Assembly (NCBI GenBank): GCA_947170265.1
Contig: CAMVSV010000001.1
Location: 62,001 to 126,000 of the forward strand
Source: an uncultured Prevotella sp.
GTDB lineage: Bacteria > Bacteroidota > Bacteroidia > Bacteroidales > Bacteroidaceae
Reading direction: 5' to 3'
Length of the DNA stretch: 64,000 bases
In this document: positions 1 through 8,201 of the stretch, piece after piece
Layout: the number at the start of each line of letters is the position of its first letter
Numbering within the stretch: the first letter of the stretch is position 1
Program-made: the position numbers and the translations under genes
Notes under the pieces: generated by a model
Databases searched by the model: none
What the model was told of the DNA's origin: nothing
What the model saw: only the letters and a program-made list of their open reading frames with translations

Positions 1-275
1 CTCAGATGGCTCTTGGCGACATCTATGCCAACAACGACCAACTGGACAAAGCCGTGGAAAGCTTCAAGAAAGCTGCAAAGATGGCAGACTCGAAAGCTGC
101 TGACAACACCAACAACAGCATCTCTCCTGTGGCATTGAAGAAAGCAGCAATCATCCTTGAAAGCCAGAACAAGAAGGCTGAGGCCCTTGACATCTACAAC
201 GACATCAAGAAGAAATATGTCAACTCTCCTGCATATCAGGATATTGACAAATACATACAACGCGTTTCACAATAA
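1..275 (+). CDS. Tetratricopeptide repeat protein, C-terminal fragment (5' end outside window)
   Basis: ORF open at window start; TPR-like helical repeats ([38 protein letters not shown]). Confidence 0.7.
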   Translation, partial: QMALGDIYANNDQLDKAVESFKKAAKMADSKAADNTNNSISPVALKKAAIILESQNKKAEALDIYNDIKKKYVNSPAYQDIDKYIQRVSQ

Positions 276-283
276 GAAAACGA

Positions 284-760
284 ATGGCTACATCACTCCA
301 TAATCTCTCCGACTACGACTTTGACAGCATACCCGATGCGAGCAACATGAGCTTCGGCATCGTAGTGGCAGAATGGAATCCCGACATTACCGGAGCTCTT
401 CTCGATGGTGCCGTAAAGACCCTCGAAGCCCACGGCGCATTGCCAGAGAACATCCATGTAAAGACCGTTCCGGGAAGTTTCGAGCTTATTTATGGTGCTC
501 ACATGATGACGCTCAAAGGATTTTACGATGCCATCATCGTGCTGGGAAGTGTGATACGCGGTGAAACGCCCCACTTCGACTATATATGTCAGGGCGTGAC
601 CTATGGCATTGCTAAGCTCAACGCCACCAGTGAAATTCCTGTTATCTATGGTTTGCTCACCACCAACGACTTGCAGCAGGCAAAAGATAGAAGCGGCGGA
701 AAACATGGAAACAAAGGTGACGAATGTGCCATAGATGCCATAAAGATGGCAAAATTCTGA
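284..760 (+). CDS. ribH: 6,7-dimethyl-8-ribityllumazine synthase
   Basis: Lumazine synthase motifs: [67 protein letters not shown]. Confidence 0.95.
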   Translation: MATSLHNLSDYDFDSIPDASNMSFGIVVAEWNPDITGALLDGAVKTLEAHGALPENIHVKTVPGSFELIYGAHMMTLKGFYDAIIVLGSVIRGETPHFDYICQGVTYGIAKLNATSEIPVIYGLLTTNDLQQAKDRSGGKHGNKGDECAIDAIKMAKF

Positions 761-782
761 AACATAAACCCAAATACATAAA

Positions 783-815
783 AAAGGCACTTCACCATAA
801 TGGCGAAGTGCCTTT
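783..815. terminator. Hairpin terminator after ribH
   Basis: AGGCACTTC...GAAGTGCCT stem flanked by A/T runs. Confidence 0.6.
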
Positions 816-840
816 ATCGTTAAAAAAGATATTTATAATG

Positions 841-1221
841 AAACTTTACCAATTACTCCAGTCCTACGATTTCAATGAGCTCTATCCTGAGCTGGCACTG
901 ATGTTCCCGCCTGCAAGAAAGCAGAAAGACAGGATAAGGAAGCTTTATGAAGAGCTCATTGCAATTCCACCCGTAGAGTCAAAGAAAAGCATAAGATATG
1001 AACTGATGCATGACCCCGACACCGAAGAAGAGTTCTATGGTGCCGACGACAGTTGCTTTGCTTCACCATGGGGAGTAATCATGGGCAAGGAGGTAAAGAA
1101 GGAACAAAACGTCAACTTGTCGGAAGCTGAAATAGCAGCCAACTGTTTGCTCAACATTATGCTCATCGGATATGCGCCTAAACGCCTCAGCATCGAGGTA
1201 AACAATCTTAGGAACACATAG
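841..1221 (+). CDS. Conserved hypothetical protein (start re-assigned inside ORF 724..1221)
   Basis: MKLYQLLQSYDFNELYPELALMFP...; the longer ORF runs back over ribH and its terminator. Confidence 0.7.
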   Translation, partial: KLYQLLQSYDFNELYPELALMFPPARKQKDRIRKLYEELIAIPPVESKKSIRYELMHDPDTEEEFYGADDSCFASPWGVIMGKEVKKEQNVNLSEAEIAANCLLNIMLIGYAPKRLSIEVNNLRNT

Positions 1222-1231
1222 CAACAGAGCC

Positions 1232-1822
1232 TTACATTCCTTCTGCCTCAGCAGCTTCAAGCTCATCACGAGGTTCTTCTCCATTGCCTGAGTCAAGCTG
1301 GGAAGAAGCCTTTATGCTCACTGAGCCGCTTGCCGATACTATGACCTGCATAGGTATGTACTCATCACTCATGCTGTCGGGAGAACCTACGCTGGCACCA
1401 AACACCAGATTGCTGCCATCTACACGGTCATAAGCCAATCCTAAGAGAGCCCCGTTGCGTCCGTAGGAATTATTTATGAAATCACTGAAATCAGTTTTTG
1501 TAAAGACGCGATTGAGAAACTCAGAGCCATCAGCCCGGGTGATCTTCAAGCCTATCTTGTTGTCATAGTATTTCCTACCCTGTTCATCTTGAGTCTGCGG
1601 CAAGGTGTCGTCACTGTAGCGGTGAATGGTGATGGTATAGTTTCCGTTCATCCATTCTATGGTTTTCTCGTATGTAAAATCAGACATACGTTGCGTACCC
1701 TTGGGAGCTGGAGCCTCCGGAGCTCTTTTCGTGATAATGTCATCGGTCTGTGGTTTTTCCTTGCATGACCACATACCCAACATAGCTATTGTACCTGCAA
1801 GAAGTAATACACTCTTTTTCAT
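1232..1822 (-). CDS. Lipoprotein, DUF4738-like
   Basis: Lipobox signal MKKSVLLLAGTIAMLGMWSCKEK. Confidence 0.7.
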   Translation of the reverse strand: MKKSVLLLAGTIAMLGMWSCKEKPQTDDIITKRAPEAPAPKGTQRMSDFTYEKTIEWMNGNYTITIHRYSDDTLPQTQDEQGRKYYDNKIGLKITRADGSEFLNRVFTKTDFSDFINNSYGRNGALLGLAYDRVDGSNLVFGASVGSPDSMSDEYIPMQVIVSASGSVSIKASSQLDSGNGEEPRDELEAAEAEGM

Positions 1823-1990
1823 TTGCCGTAAATTATTATTTCTTATCTTAATGCAAAGTTAAATAATAATTTGATATTTCCGAATCTGTATTGGTAAAAA
1901 CCTTAATTCTTTTTACTGACAGTGGCTAAACCAAGAGGTTTCATTTAGCCGTTTTCGTGGTTTCCCACTCTCATCTTCATAGTATGGGCT

Positions 1991-2100
1991 CAGTATTGTA
2001 TGGAGAATACTCCAGTATTGAGCCTCAAATACTCCAGTAGTGTACGAAGAATACTCGAGTATTGTACGGAGAATACTCTACAACAGTACGAAAAGTACCG
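1991..2100. repeat. Tandem 22-bp palindromic array, 5 units (last degenerate)
   Basis: cagtattgtatggagaatactc / cagtattgagcctcaaatactc / cagtagtgtacgaagaatactc / gagtattgtacggagaatactc / tacaacagtacgaaaagtaccg; unit junctions form AATACTCcAGTATT or AATACTCGAGTATT palindromes. Confidence 0.9.
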
Positions 2101-2298
2101 GCGTAACGAAATACATCACCCTCCCCTCTTATGTAGTTTAAATATCTAAGTAATGGAAGAATCAACAAGTTAGCTTGGTTACGCCACAGATATTTATGCT
2201 TTATAGCTCCAACTTTATTTGCCCAATATCCATTAATTCACAAATATTTCATACTTTTGCAAAATAGGTTTGAAGCATGAATATAATAATATCACAAA

Positions 2299-4146
2299 AT
2301 GAAAAAAATCCTATCCTTAATCTCCTTTTCCCTACTATGTATTATTACTGCTAATGCTGAGGGAATTTATTCGTTACCGTTGATTCATAACGTGCAAGCA
2401 TATGAGAGTATGTCGCTCAACGGTGAGTGGAAATACATTGTTGATGTGCAAGAAGAAGGCTACTACGACTACAGGAGAAAGCCATACTCACAAGGATTTT
2501 TCTGCAATGCCAAGCCCCAAAGGCCAGAAGACCTCATTGAGTATGACTTCGAATCGTCACCATCGATGCAAATACCCTCAGACTGGAACACCCAGGATGA
2601 GCGCCTGTTTTTCTATGAAGGAACGGTGTGGTTCAAGAAAAGCTTTCAGGCAGTACCTTCCGATGAATATCGTAGCTTGCTATATTTCGGTGCCGTGAAC
2701 TACGACTGCCGTGTATGGTTAAACGGCAAGGAGCTTGGTCACCATATTGGAGGCTTCACACCATTCAACTATGATGTCAGCAATGTGATAAAAGAAGGCG
2801 AAAACACCATCGTAGTAAAGGTAGACAACAAACGACATGCCGAGGATGTTCCCACACAGATTTTTGACTGGTGGAACTATGGCGGCATCACCAGAGATGT
2901 GATGTTGGTTAAAGTACCCCACACCTATCTTGAAGACTACAGACTGGAATTGTCAAAAGCAAACAAACCCGGCAAAAAAGAAATAGTATTCTCAGCCAAG
3001 ACAAGCAAGGCTGAAGCAGGACATACCATCATTCTCAATATTGCCGAGCTCGGAATAAAGAAGAAGCTAACTACCGACAATTCAGGATATTGCGAAGCGT
3101 CATTCAACTTACCAATAAAGACAAACGACAAACCAAAAGGTACACGGAACAAGCAATTGGAACTATGGTCTCCTACCAACCCAAAACTTTACAGTGTTGA
3201 TATAACCCTCGACAATTCAACCATTAATGACGAAATTGGTTTTCGCACTGTAGAGACTCGTGGCAAAAAGATTCTGCTTAATGGCGAGCCTGTCTTTCTC
3301 AAAGGTGTAAGCATTCATGAAGAGAAACCAAATGGAGGAGGCAGGGCAAATAGTGTGGAGGATGCCCGCACACTGCTCTCATGGGCAAAGGAGTTGGGTT
3401 GCAACTATGTGCGTCTTGCCCATTATCCTCATAACGAACACATGGTGCGTGAGGCAGAGCGTTTAGGCATCATGGTATGGTCGGAGATACCTGTCTATTG
3501 GACAATAGCATGGAACAACCCACAGACGTTGAACAATGCGAGGAACCAACTACACGACATGATTGCGCGTGACCACAATCGTGCCAACATAATCATCTGG
3601 AGCATAGCCAACGAAACACCACACTCTGCAGAGCGCGATGCCTTCCTCGGTAATCTTGCCGAGTATGCAAGAAGCCTCGACAGTACTCGCCTCATATCTA
3701 TGGCTATGGAGGTTGTTGGTGCCGACAACTATGTGAACCGTCTTAACGACAACATGAACAAGTATGTCGACGTGGTAAGCTTCAACCAATACATAGGCTG
3801 GTATCGCGACGTTAACGATGCATCAAAGATGACATGGGAGATACCCTATGACAAACCCGTCATCATCAGCGAGTTTGGAGGAGGTGCCAAATATGGCTAT
3901 CATGGACCGAAGAACCAACGCTGGACCGAAGAGTTCCAAGAAAACCTATACAGGGAAAACACTGCCATGCTTGACAAGATTGACGGTCTTGCCGGCACGT
4001 CACCATGGATACTCAAGGACTTCCGTTCTCCTCGACGCGTGCTTCCCGGCATTCAAGACTTCTACAACATGAAAGGATTGTTGAGTGACAAAGGTGAAAA
4101 GAAGAAAGCCTTTTTCGTATTGAAAGAATGGTATAAAAACAAATAA
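2299..4146 (+). CDS. Glycoside hydrolase family 2, beta-glucuronidase type
   Basis: GH2 jelly-roll and TIM barrel; acid/base IIIWSIANETP, nucleophile PVIISEFGGGA, NxKG motif (YNMKGLLSDKGEKKKAFFVLKEWY) typical of glucuronidases; signal peptide. Confidence 0.8.
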   Translation: MKKILSLISFSLLCIITANAEGIYSLPLIHNVQAYESMSLNGEWKYIVDVQEEGYYDYRRKPYSQGFFCNAKPQRPEDLIEYDFESSPSMQIPSDWNTQDERLFFYEGTVWFKKSFQAVPSDEYRSLLYFGAVNYDCRVWLNGKELGHHIGGFTPFNYDVSNVIKEGENTIVVKVDNKRHAEDVPTQIFDWWNYGGITRDVMLVKVPHTYLEDYRLELSKANKPGKKEIVFSAKTSKAEAGHTIILNIAELGIKKKLTTDNSGYCEASFNLPIKTNDKPKGTRNKQLELWSPTNPKLYSVDITLDNSTINDEIGFRTVETRGKKILLNGEPVFLKGVSIHEEKPNGGGRANSVEDARTLLSWAKELGCNYVRLAHYPHNEHMVREAERLGIMVWSEIPVYWTIAWNNPQTLNNARNQLHDMIARDHNRANIIIWSIANETPHSAERDAFLGNLAEYARSLDSTRLISMAMEVVGADNYVNRLNDNMNKYVDVVSFNQYIGWYRDVNDASKMTWEIPYDKPVIISEFGGGAKYGYHGPKNQRWTEEFQENLYRENTAMLDKIDGLAGTSPWILKDFRSPRRVLPGIQDFYNMKGLLSDKGEKKKAFFVLKEWYKNK

Positions 4147-4161
4147 TATCTTACAAAAAAT

Positions 4162-4206
4162 CTTCCCTCTCGCACTTCCGGTCATAACGGAAATGCGAGA
4201 GGGAAG
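4162..4206. terminator. Bidirectional hairpin terminator
   Basis: CTTCCCTCTCGCA..TTCCG/CGGAA..TGCGAGAGGGAAG between convergent genes. Confidence 0.7.
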
Positions 4207-4227
4207 CTTATATCTTACATGAAGCAT

Positions 4228-4788
4228 CTATTTTTTATCTGTTGCGCCATCATTGCAGGCTTTGTCTCGGCAACTGTCTGATAGCGTTTCGCCTTTGAAA
4301 ACATGCTTTCCTCCATGTTTGCCCTTGCCATGGTGAAAGTCAGCACGACGCTGTTTATCTTCCTTGTACTTGGCAAACTGATCTGAAGTCATTATTTTCT
4401 CAAGCTTGGAATCATATTCCTGCTGTTTCTGCTCTATCTCCTTCATCCTTTCAGGCTTAACAGGCATCTTATGAACATGGGGCTTGGGGGTTACTGAGGT
4501 CTGGGCATCGCTTTCCTGAGTCTGAGGTTTGGCATGGCGCATACCAGGCTTTCCTGCCTTGGGATGCCTGCCAGGCTTGGAGAGAAAGTCTTTATACTCT
4601 TTGTTAAGTGACAGGAGCTTCTTTGCCTGCTTCTTGTCAAGTCCGTATCGTTCTACCATTTTGTTGGTTCTCATCTCCACCCTGTCACCCTTTTTCTTGT
4701 TATTACAACCCTTACAGTTACAACACTGTGCGTTGGCACTCATTGCCATCATCATGACAGCTACCATTGAAATCAGAATCTTCTTCAT
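4228..4788 (-). CDS. DUF4890-like secreted protein, Cys- and His-rich
   Basis: Signal peptide MKKILISMVAVMMMAMSANAQ then CCNCKGCNNKKKGDRVEMRTNKMVERYGLDKKQAKKL; His-rich C-terminal part. Confidence 0.7.
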   Translation of the reverse strand: MKKILISMVAVMMMAMSANAQCCNCKGCNNKKKGDRVEMRTNKMVERYGLDKKQAKKLLSLNKEYKDFLSKPGRHPKAGKPGMRHAKPQTQESDAQTSVTPKPHVHKMPVKPERMKEIEQKQQEYDSKLEKIMTSDQFAKYKEDKQRRADFHHGKGKHGGKHVFKGETLSDSCRDKACNDGATDKK

Positions 4789-4988
4789 ATATCTTACTTA
4801 TTTTGGTTATTACTGATTGTTTGATGAAAAGAGGGTTAATAGGTTTAATGCTTTTACATTGAATAACCGCATTTAACATTTTGTAAAAATATGGCACAAA
4901 AAATCGCAATATGACAAAAAGAGAGCTCTATATTTTGCATTCTGAACCATTTAGAGTAACTTTGCATGTCGTTATAACACATTATCTC

Positions 4989-5690
4989 ATGAACAGATTT
5001 CCACATTATATATATGTAGTAGGCAAAGCCGTAGTGGTGTGGGCTCTGATTATTATTGCAAATGTGGCATGTTCACACAAGAACGGTCAGCACACAGAAC
5101 AGCAACCTGCCATTGACACCATGCAAACCATGGTAATGAACATAAAACAATGCTCAAGACTTTATACATCGGAATATAAAGTACACAAGATAATAACCCA
5201 CGACGACCAGCTGCAGCTCAAAGGCACCATCATGAAGAAAGACTTCAGCATAGACATTCCGATTGGTGAGCGCCGGATAGCCATCCCCATGGATGCAACA
5301 ATAAAGACCTATGTTGATTTTTCCAACTTCAGTGATAAGAATATCAGGAGAAAAGGAAAGAACATAGAGATAATACTTCCCGACCCACACATAGTCATCA
5401 CAAGCACAAAGATAAACCATGGAGAAATAAAGAAGTATGTGCCTCTCACACGACGCAGCTTCTCCGACAGCGAGTTGTCTGACTACGAACAGCAAGGGAG
5501 AGCATCCATAGTCAACGCCATACCTCAGATGGGTATCATTGACAATGCGCGAAAAAGTGCTGCAATGACCATCATTCCCCTAATAAGCTCCATGGGATTT
5601 GACGAAAGCAATATAAGCGTACATTTCAGAAAAGAATTTGAGCTCAACGACATCAAAACACTATTGAGCACTGGGAGCAGAAATGGTTGA
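4989..5690 (+). CDS. DUF4230-like lipoprotein (start re-assigned from 4911)
   Basis: Promoter TTTTG-N19-TAACTTTGC lies at ~4934-4966, downstream of the ORF-track start; lipobox IIIANVACSHKNG. Confidence 0.7.
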   Translation: MNRFPHYIYVVGKAVVVWALIIIANVACSHKNGQHTEQQPAIDTMQTMVMNIKQCSRLYTSEYKVHKIITHDDQLQLKGTIMKKDFSIDIPIGERRIAIPMDATIKTYVDFSNFSDKNIRRKGKNIEIILPDPHIVITSTKINHGEIKKYVPLTRRSFSDSELSDYEQQGRASIVNAIPQMGIIDNARKSAAMTIIPLISSMGFDESNISVHFRKEFELNDIKTLLSTGSRNG

Positions 5691-6426
5691 GATAAAACAA
5701 AAGGAAGAGAAATACAGAATGAACATAAGGAAAACGGCATCTCAACGCTATAAAACAGGAAAACAAAAGGGAGAAACACGGCAGCAGAAATCATCTGCCG
5801 CTGAAATAATAGAAGCCCTTTTCTCCTTAACAAAAGGGTTGGGTGTGATGGCGTGGATGGCTATATTAGCAGTGACAATCATGTTTGTTGGTGGTATGGC
5901 GTGGCTCAGATATATAAACAGCAGCAACGGCATTGGGTTTAAGACAAACAGGAAAATAGACATCACACCTGCGCAAATAGAGTCAATACGAAGTATTGGA
6001 CAATGGGAATTCTTGTCAATAAGCGATGAGGAACTTATAGACACCGTAGACAGAGGCTTCATCAAGGACCGCGAACTCTCACGAATATATTATGGTACAC
6101 TTAGACTTGGAGTAGACTTAGGCAAGACTGGCAAACAATGGCTCACCAAACGCGATACAATAGTGATTGCCACGCTTCCGCCAATAGAGCTTCTGGATAG
6201 CAACTTCGTAGATGAGGCACGCACCCGTTCGTTCTTCGAAAGTGGGAAATGGAGTGACAGCGACCGTGAGCAACTATACAACAGAGCAAAGAGAAAGATG
6301 CTATCACGCTGTATGACCAAGGCCAACATTAGCATAGCGCAAGAAAACGCCCGAGAGCAATTCACCCAGCTACTCAATGCCATGGGCTTTAATCGTGTGG
6401 AGGTGACCTTTCAAGACAACAAATGA
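5683..6426 (+). CDS. DUF4230-like membrane-anchored protein
   Basis: TM segment then ITPAQIESIRSIGQWEFLSISDEELIDTVDRGF...; overlaps upstream gene. Confidence 0.7.
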   Translation: MVEIKQKEEKYRMNIRKTASQRYKTGKQKGETRQQKSSAAEIIEALFSLTKGLGVMAWMAILAVTIMFVGGMAWLRYINSSNGIGFKTNRKIDITPAQIESIRSIGQWEFLSISDEELIDTVDRGFIKDRELSRIYYGTLRLGVDLGKTGKQWLTKRDTIVIATLPPIELLDSNFVDEARTRSFFESGKWSDSDREQLYNRAKRKMLSRCMTKANISIAQENAREQFTQLLNAMGFNRVEVTFQDNK

Positions 6427-6432
6427 GTTAAT

Positions 6433-7797
6433 ATGGAAACATTAAACAATATATTAAACGACATCAGCTCCTTACTGTGGGGCTGGCCAATGATAATACT
6501 TCTGTTGGGAACACACATCTTCCTGACCATAAGGCTGCACTTCCCACAGCGAAAGATATTCACTGCCATTCGTCTTTCAGTGAAGAGAGACAAAGGCTCT
6601 ACTGGAGATGTCTCACAATTCGGAGCACTGGCAACAGCTCTCGCCGCCACAATAGGCACCGGCAATATTATTGGTGTTGCCACTGCCGTGGCTCTCGGCG
6701 GTCCGGGTGCAGTGCTGTGGTGCTGGCTCACCGGTGTATTCGGCATCTCAACAAAATATGCAGAGGGACTGTTGGCAATAAAATACAGGGTAAAGACAGC
6801 GCAAGGAAAGATGCTCGGTGGTCCTATGTATGCACTTGAAAGAGGCCTGGGATGGAAGACAATGGCTATACTCTTTGCCATCTTCACCGCATTTGCCTCT
6901 TTTGGAATAGGAAATACGGTGCAGGCAAACGCCATTGCCACTCTGGCAAAGGAAAGCTATTCACTCTCACCCTACATCACCGGCATTATAGTAAGCCTTC
7001 TGGCAGCTGCCGTGATACTCGGAGGAGTTAAAAGCATTGCCCGCGTGTGCAGTGCACTGGTACCTGTCATGGCTTTATTCTACATATTCGGCTGCATATA
7101 CATACTCTTTGTAAATGGAGCATACCTCATACCGGCAATGAAAATAATAGTTGAGAGCGCATTCACACCACAGGCTGCCGGAGGAGGTTTCGTGGGCAGC
7201 ACCGTGATGATGACAGCTCGCTTCGGCATTGCCCGTGGACTGTTTTCCAACGAATCTGGACTGGGTTCGGCACCCATAGTGGCAGCAGCGGCACAAACGC
7301 GAAATCCAGTAAGGCAGGCACTGGTGTCATCAAGCGGCACCTTCTGGGACACAGTGGTAATATGCGCACTTACGGGACTGGTCATTGTGAGCAGCATCAT
7401 TGCATATCCGGATATCAGCTACACAGATGGTGCAGCCCTCACCCACGCAGCCTTCTGCAAGATTCCGTACATTGGCTCGCCGTTACTCACCTTTGGTCTT
7501 CTTACCTTTACTTTCAGCACCATTCTCGGCTGGAGCTACTATGGTGAGCGTGCCGTGGAGTACCTTGGCTCAAAATTCAAAAGCTCAAGAAACGCCAAGA
7601 CAGTATACCGGATATTATATATTGTAGGAATCTTTTTGGGCAGTGTGGCTAATCTGTCCATGGTTTGGTCGATTGCCGATTGCATGAATGCCCTTATGGC
7701 AATACCCAATTTGCTGTCGTTGATATTCCTCAATGGTGTGATTGTCAGTGAGACACGCAAATATCTCTGGTCAGGAAAGCTTGATGAAAACATGTAA
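6433..7797 (+). CDS. Alanine/glycine:cation (sodium) symporter, AGCS family
   Basis: GALATALAATIGTGNIIGVATAVALGGPGAVLWCWLTGVFG, SNESGLGSAPIVAAAAQTRNPVRQALVSSSGTFWDT, GWSYYGERAVEYL. Confidence 0.93.
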   Translation: METLNNILNDISSLLWGWPMIILLLGTHIFLTIRLHFPQRKIFTAIRLSVKRDKGSTGDVSQFGALATALAATIGTGNIIGVATAVALGGPGAVLWCWLTGVFGISTKYAEGLLAIKYRVKTAQGKMLGGPMYALERGLGWKTMAILFAIFTAFASFGIGNTVQANAIATLAKESYSLSPYITGIIVSLLAAAVILGGVKSIARVCSALVPVMALFYIFGCIYILFVNGAYLIPAMKIIVESAFTPQAAGGGFVGSTVMMTARFGIARGLFSNESGLGSAPIVAAAAQTRNPVRQALVSSSGTFWDTVVICALTGLVIVSSIIAYPDISYTDGAALTHAAFCKIPYIGSPLLTFGLLTFTFSTILGWSYYGERAVEYLGSKFKSSRNAKTVYRILYIVGIFLGSVANLSMVWSIADCMNALMAIPNLLSLIFLNGVIVSETRKYLWSGKLDENM

Positions 7798-7802
7798 AAA
7801 CA

Positions 7803-8027
7803 ACGACACCCGCCTGTAATCACTACAGACGGGTGTCAAAATTTTAACCTAAGCATGAATAAATTCCTATTACCTAAATTCTTAATACCTTAAAAATCAT
7901 TATCAACTATCGAATAACTCTATTTATCAAACTCATTCAAAATGATGTAATCCTATTCCAATCTTTACCCTTAGATCTACCTATGAGATTTAATATATCG
8001 TAATGTATGTCCTTGAGTACCTCTTGT
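7803..8027 (-). ncRNA. Candidate small RNA or leader remnant (no ORF)
   Basis: Promoter ATTG-N19-TACCTTTGC on the minus strand at 8033-8064, ~225 nt without a meaningful ORF, ending at hairpin 7805-7837 with a U-rich exit. Confidence 0.4.
7805..7837. terminator. Hairpin terminator
   Basis: GACACCCG..CTGTA/TACAG..CGGGTGTC; T-rich tract GTTGTTTTT is on the minus-strand exit. Confidence 0.7.
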
Positions 8028-8032
8028 ACGAT

Positions 8033-8064
8033 GCAAAGGTAAGAATAAATTCCATGAGTGCAAT
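8033..8064 (-). promoter_or_regulatory. Bacteroidetes-type promoter (orphan)
   Basis: Minus-strand ATTG-N19-TACCTTTGC. Confidence 0.55.
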
Positions 8065-8142
8065 ACTTTTAAGCAATTTTTATGCAAATAATATTGGCAA
8101 ACGTTTGCGCGCTCGCCAACTTAGGTCCCTGAAACATAATAT

Positions 8143-8177
8143 AAGGAGCCTTCCCAAGACATTGGGAAGGCTCCTTA
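8143..8177. terminator. Hairpin terminator downstream of DUF5686 gene
   Basis: AAGGAGCCTTCCCAA gaca TTGGGAAGGCTCCTT. Confidence 0.75.
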
Positions 8178-8201
8178 TTTTGTCATTAATGAGCAACAGG
8201 C

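Noticed and set aside
1991-2100. Possible CRISPR array
   Set aside because: 22-bp contiguous palindromic units with no 30-40 bp unique spacers and no cas genes
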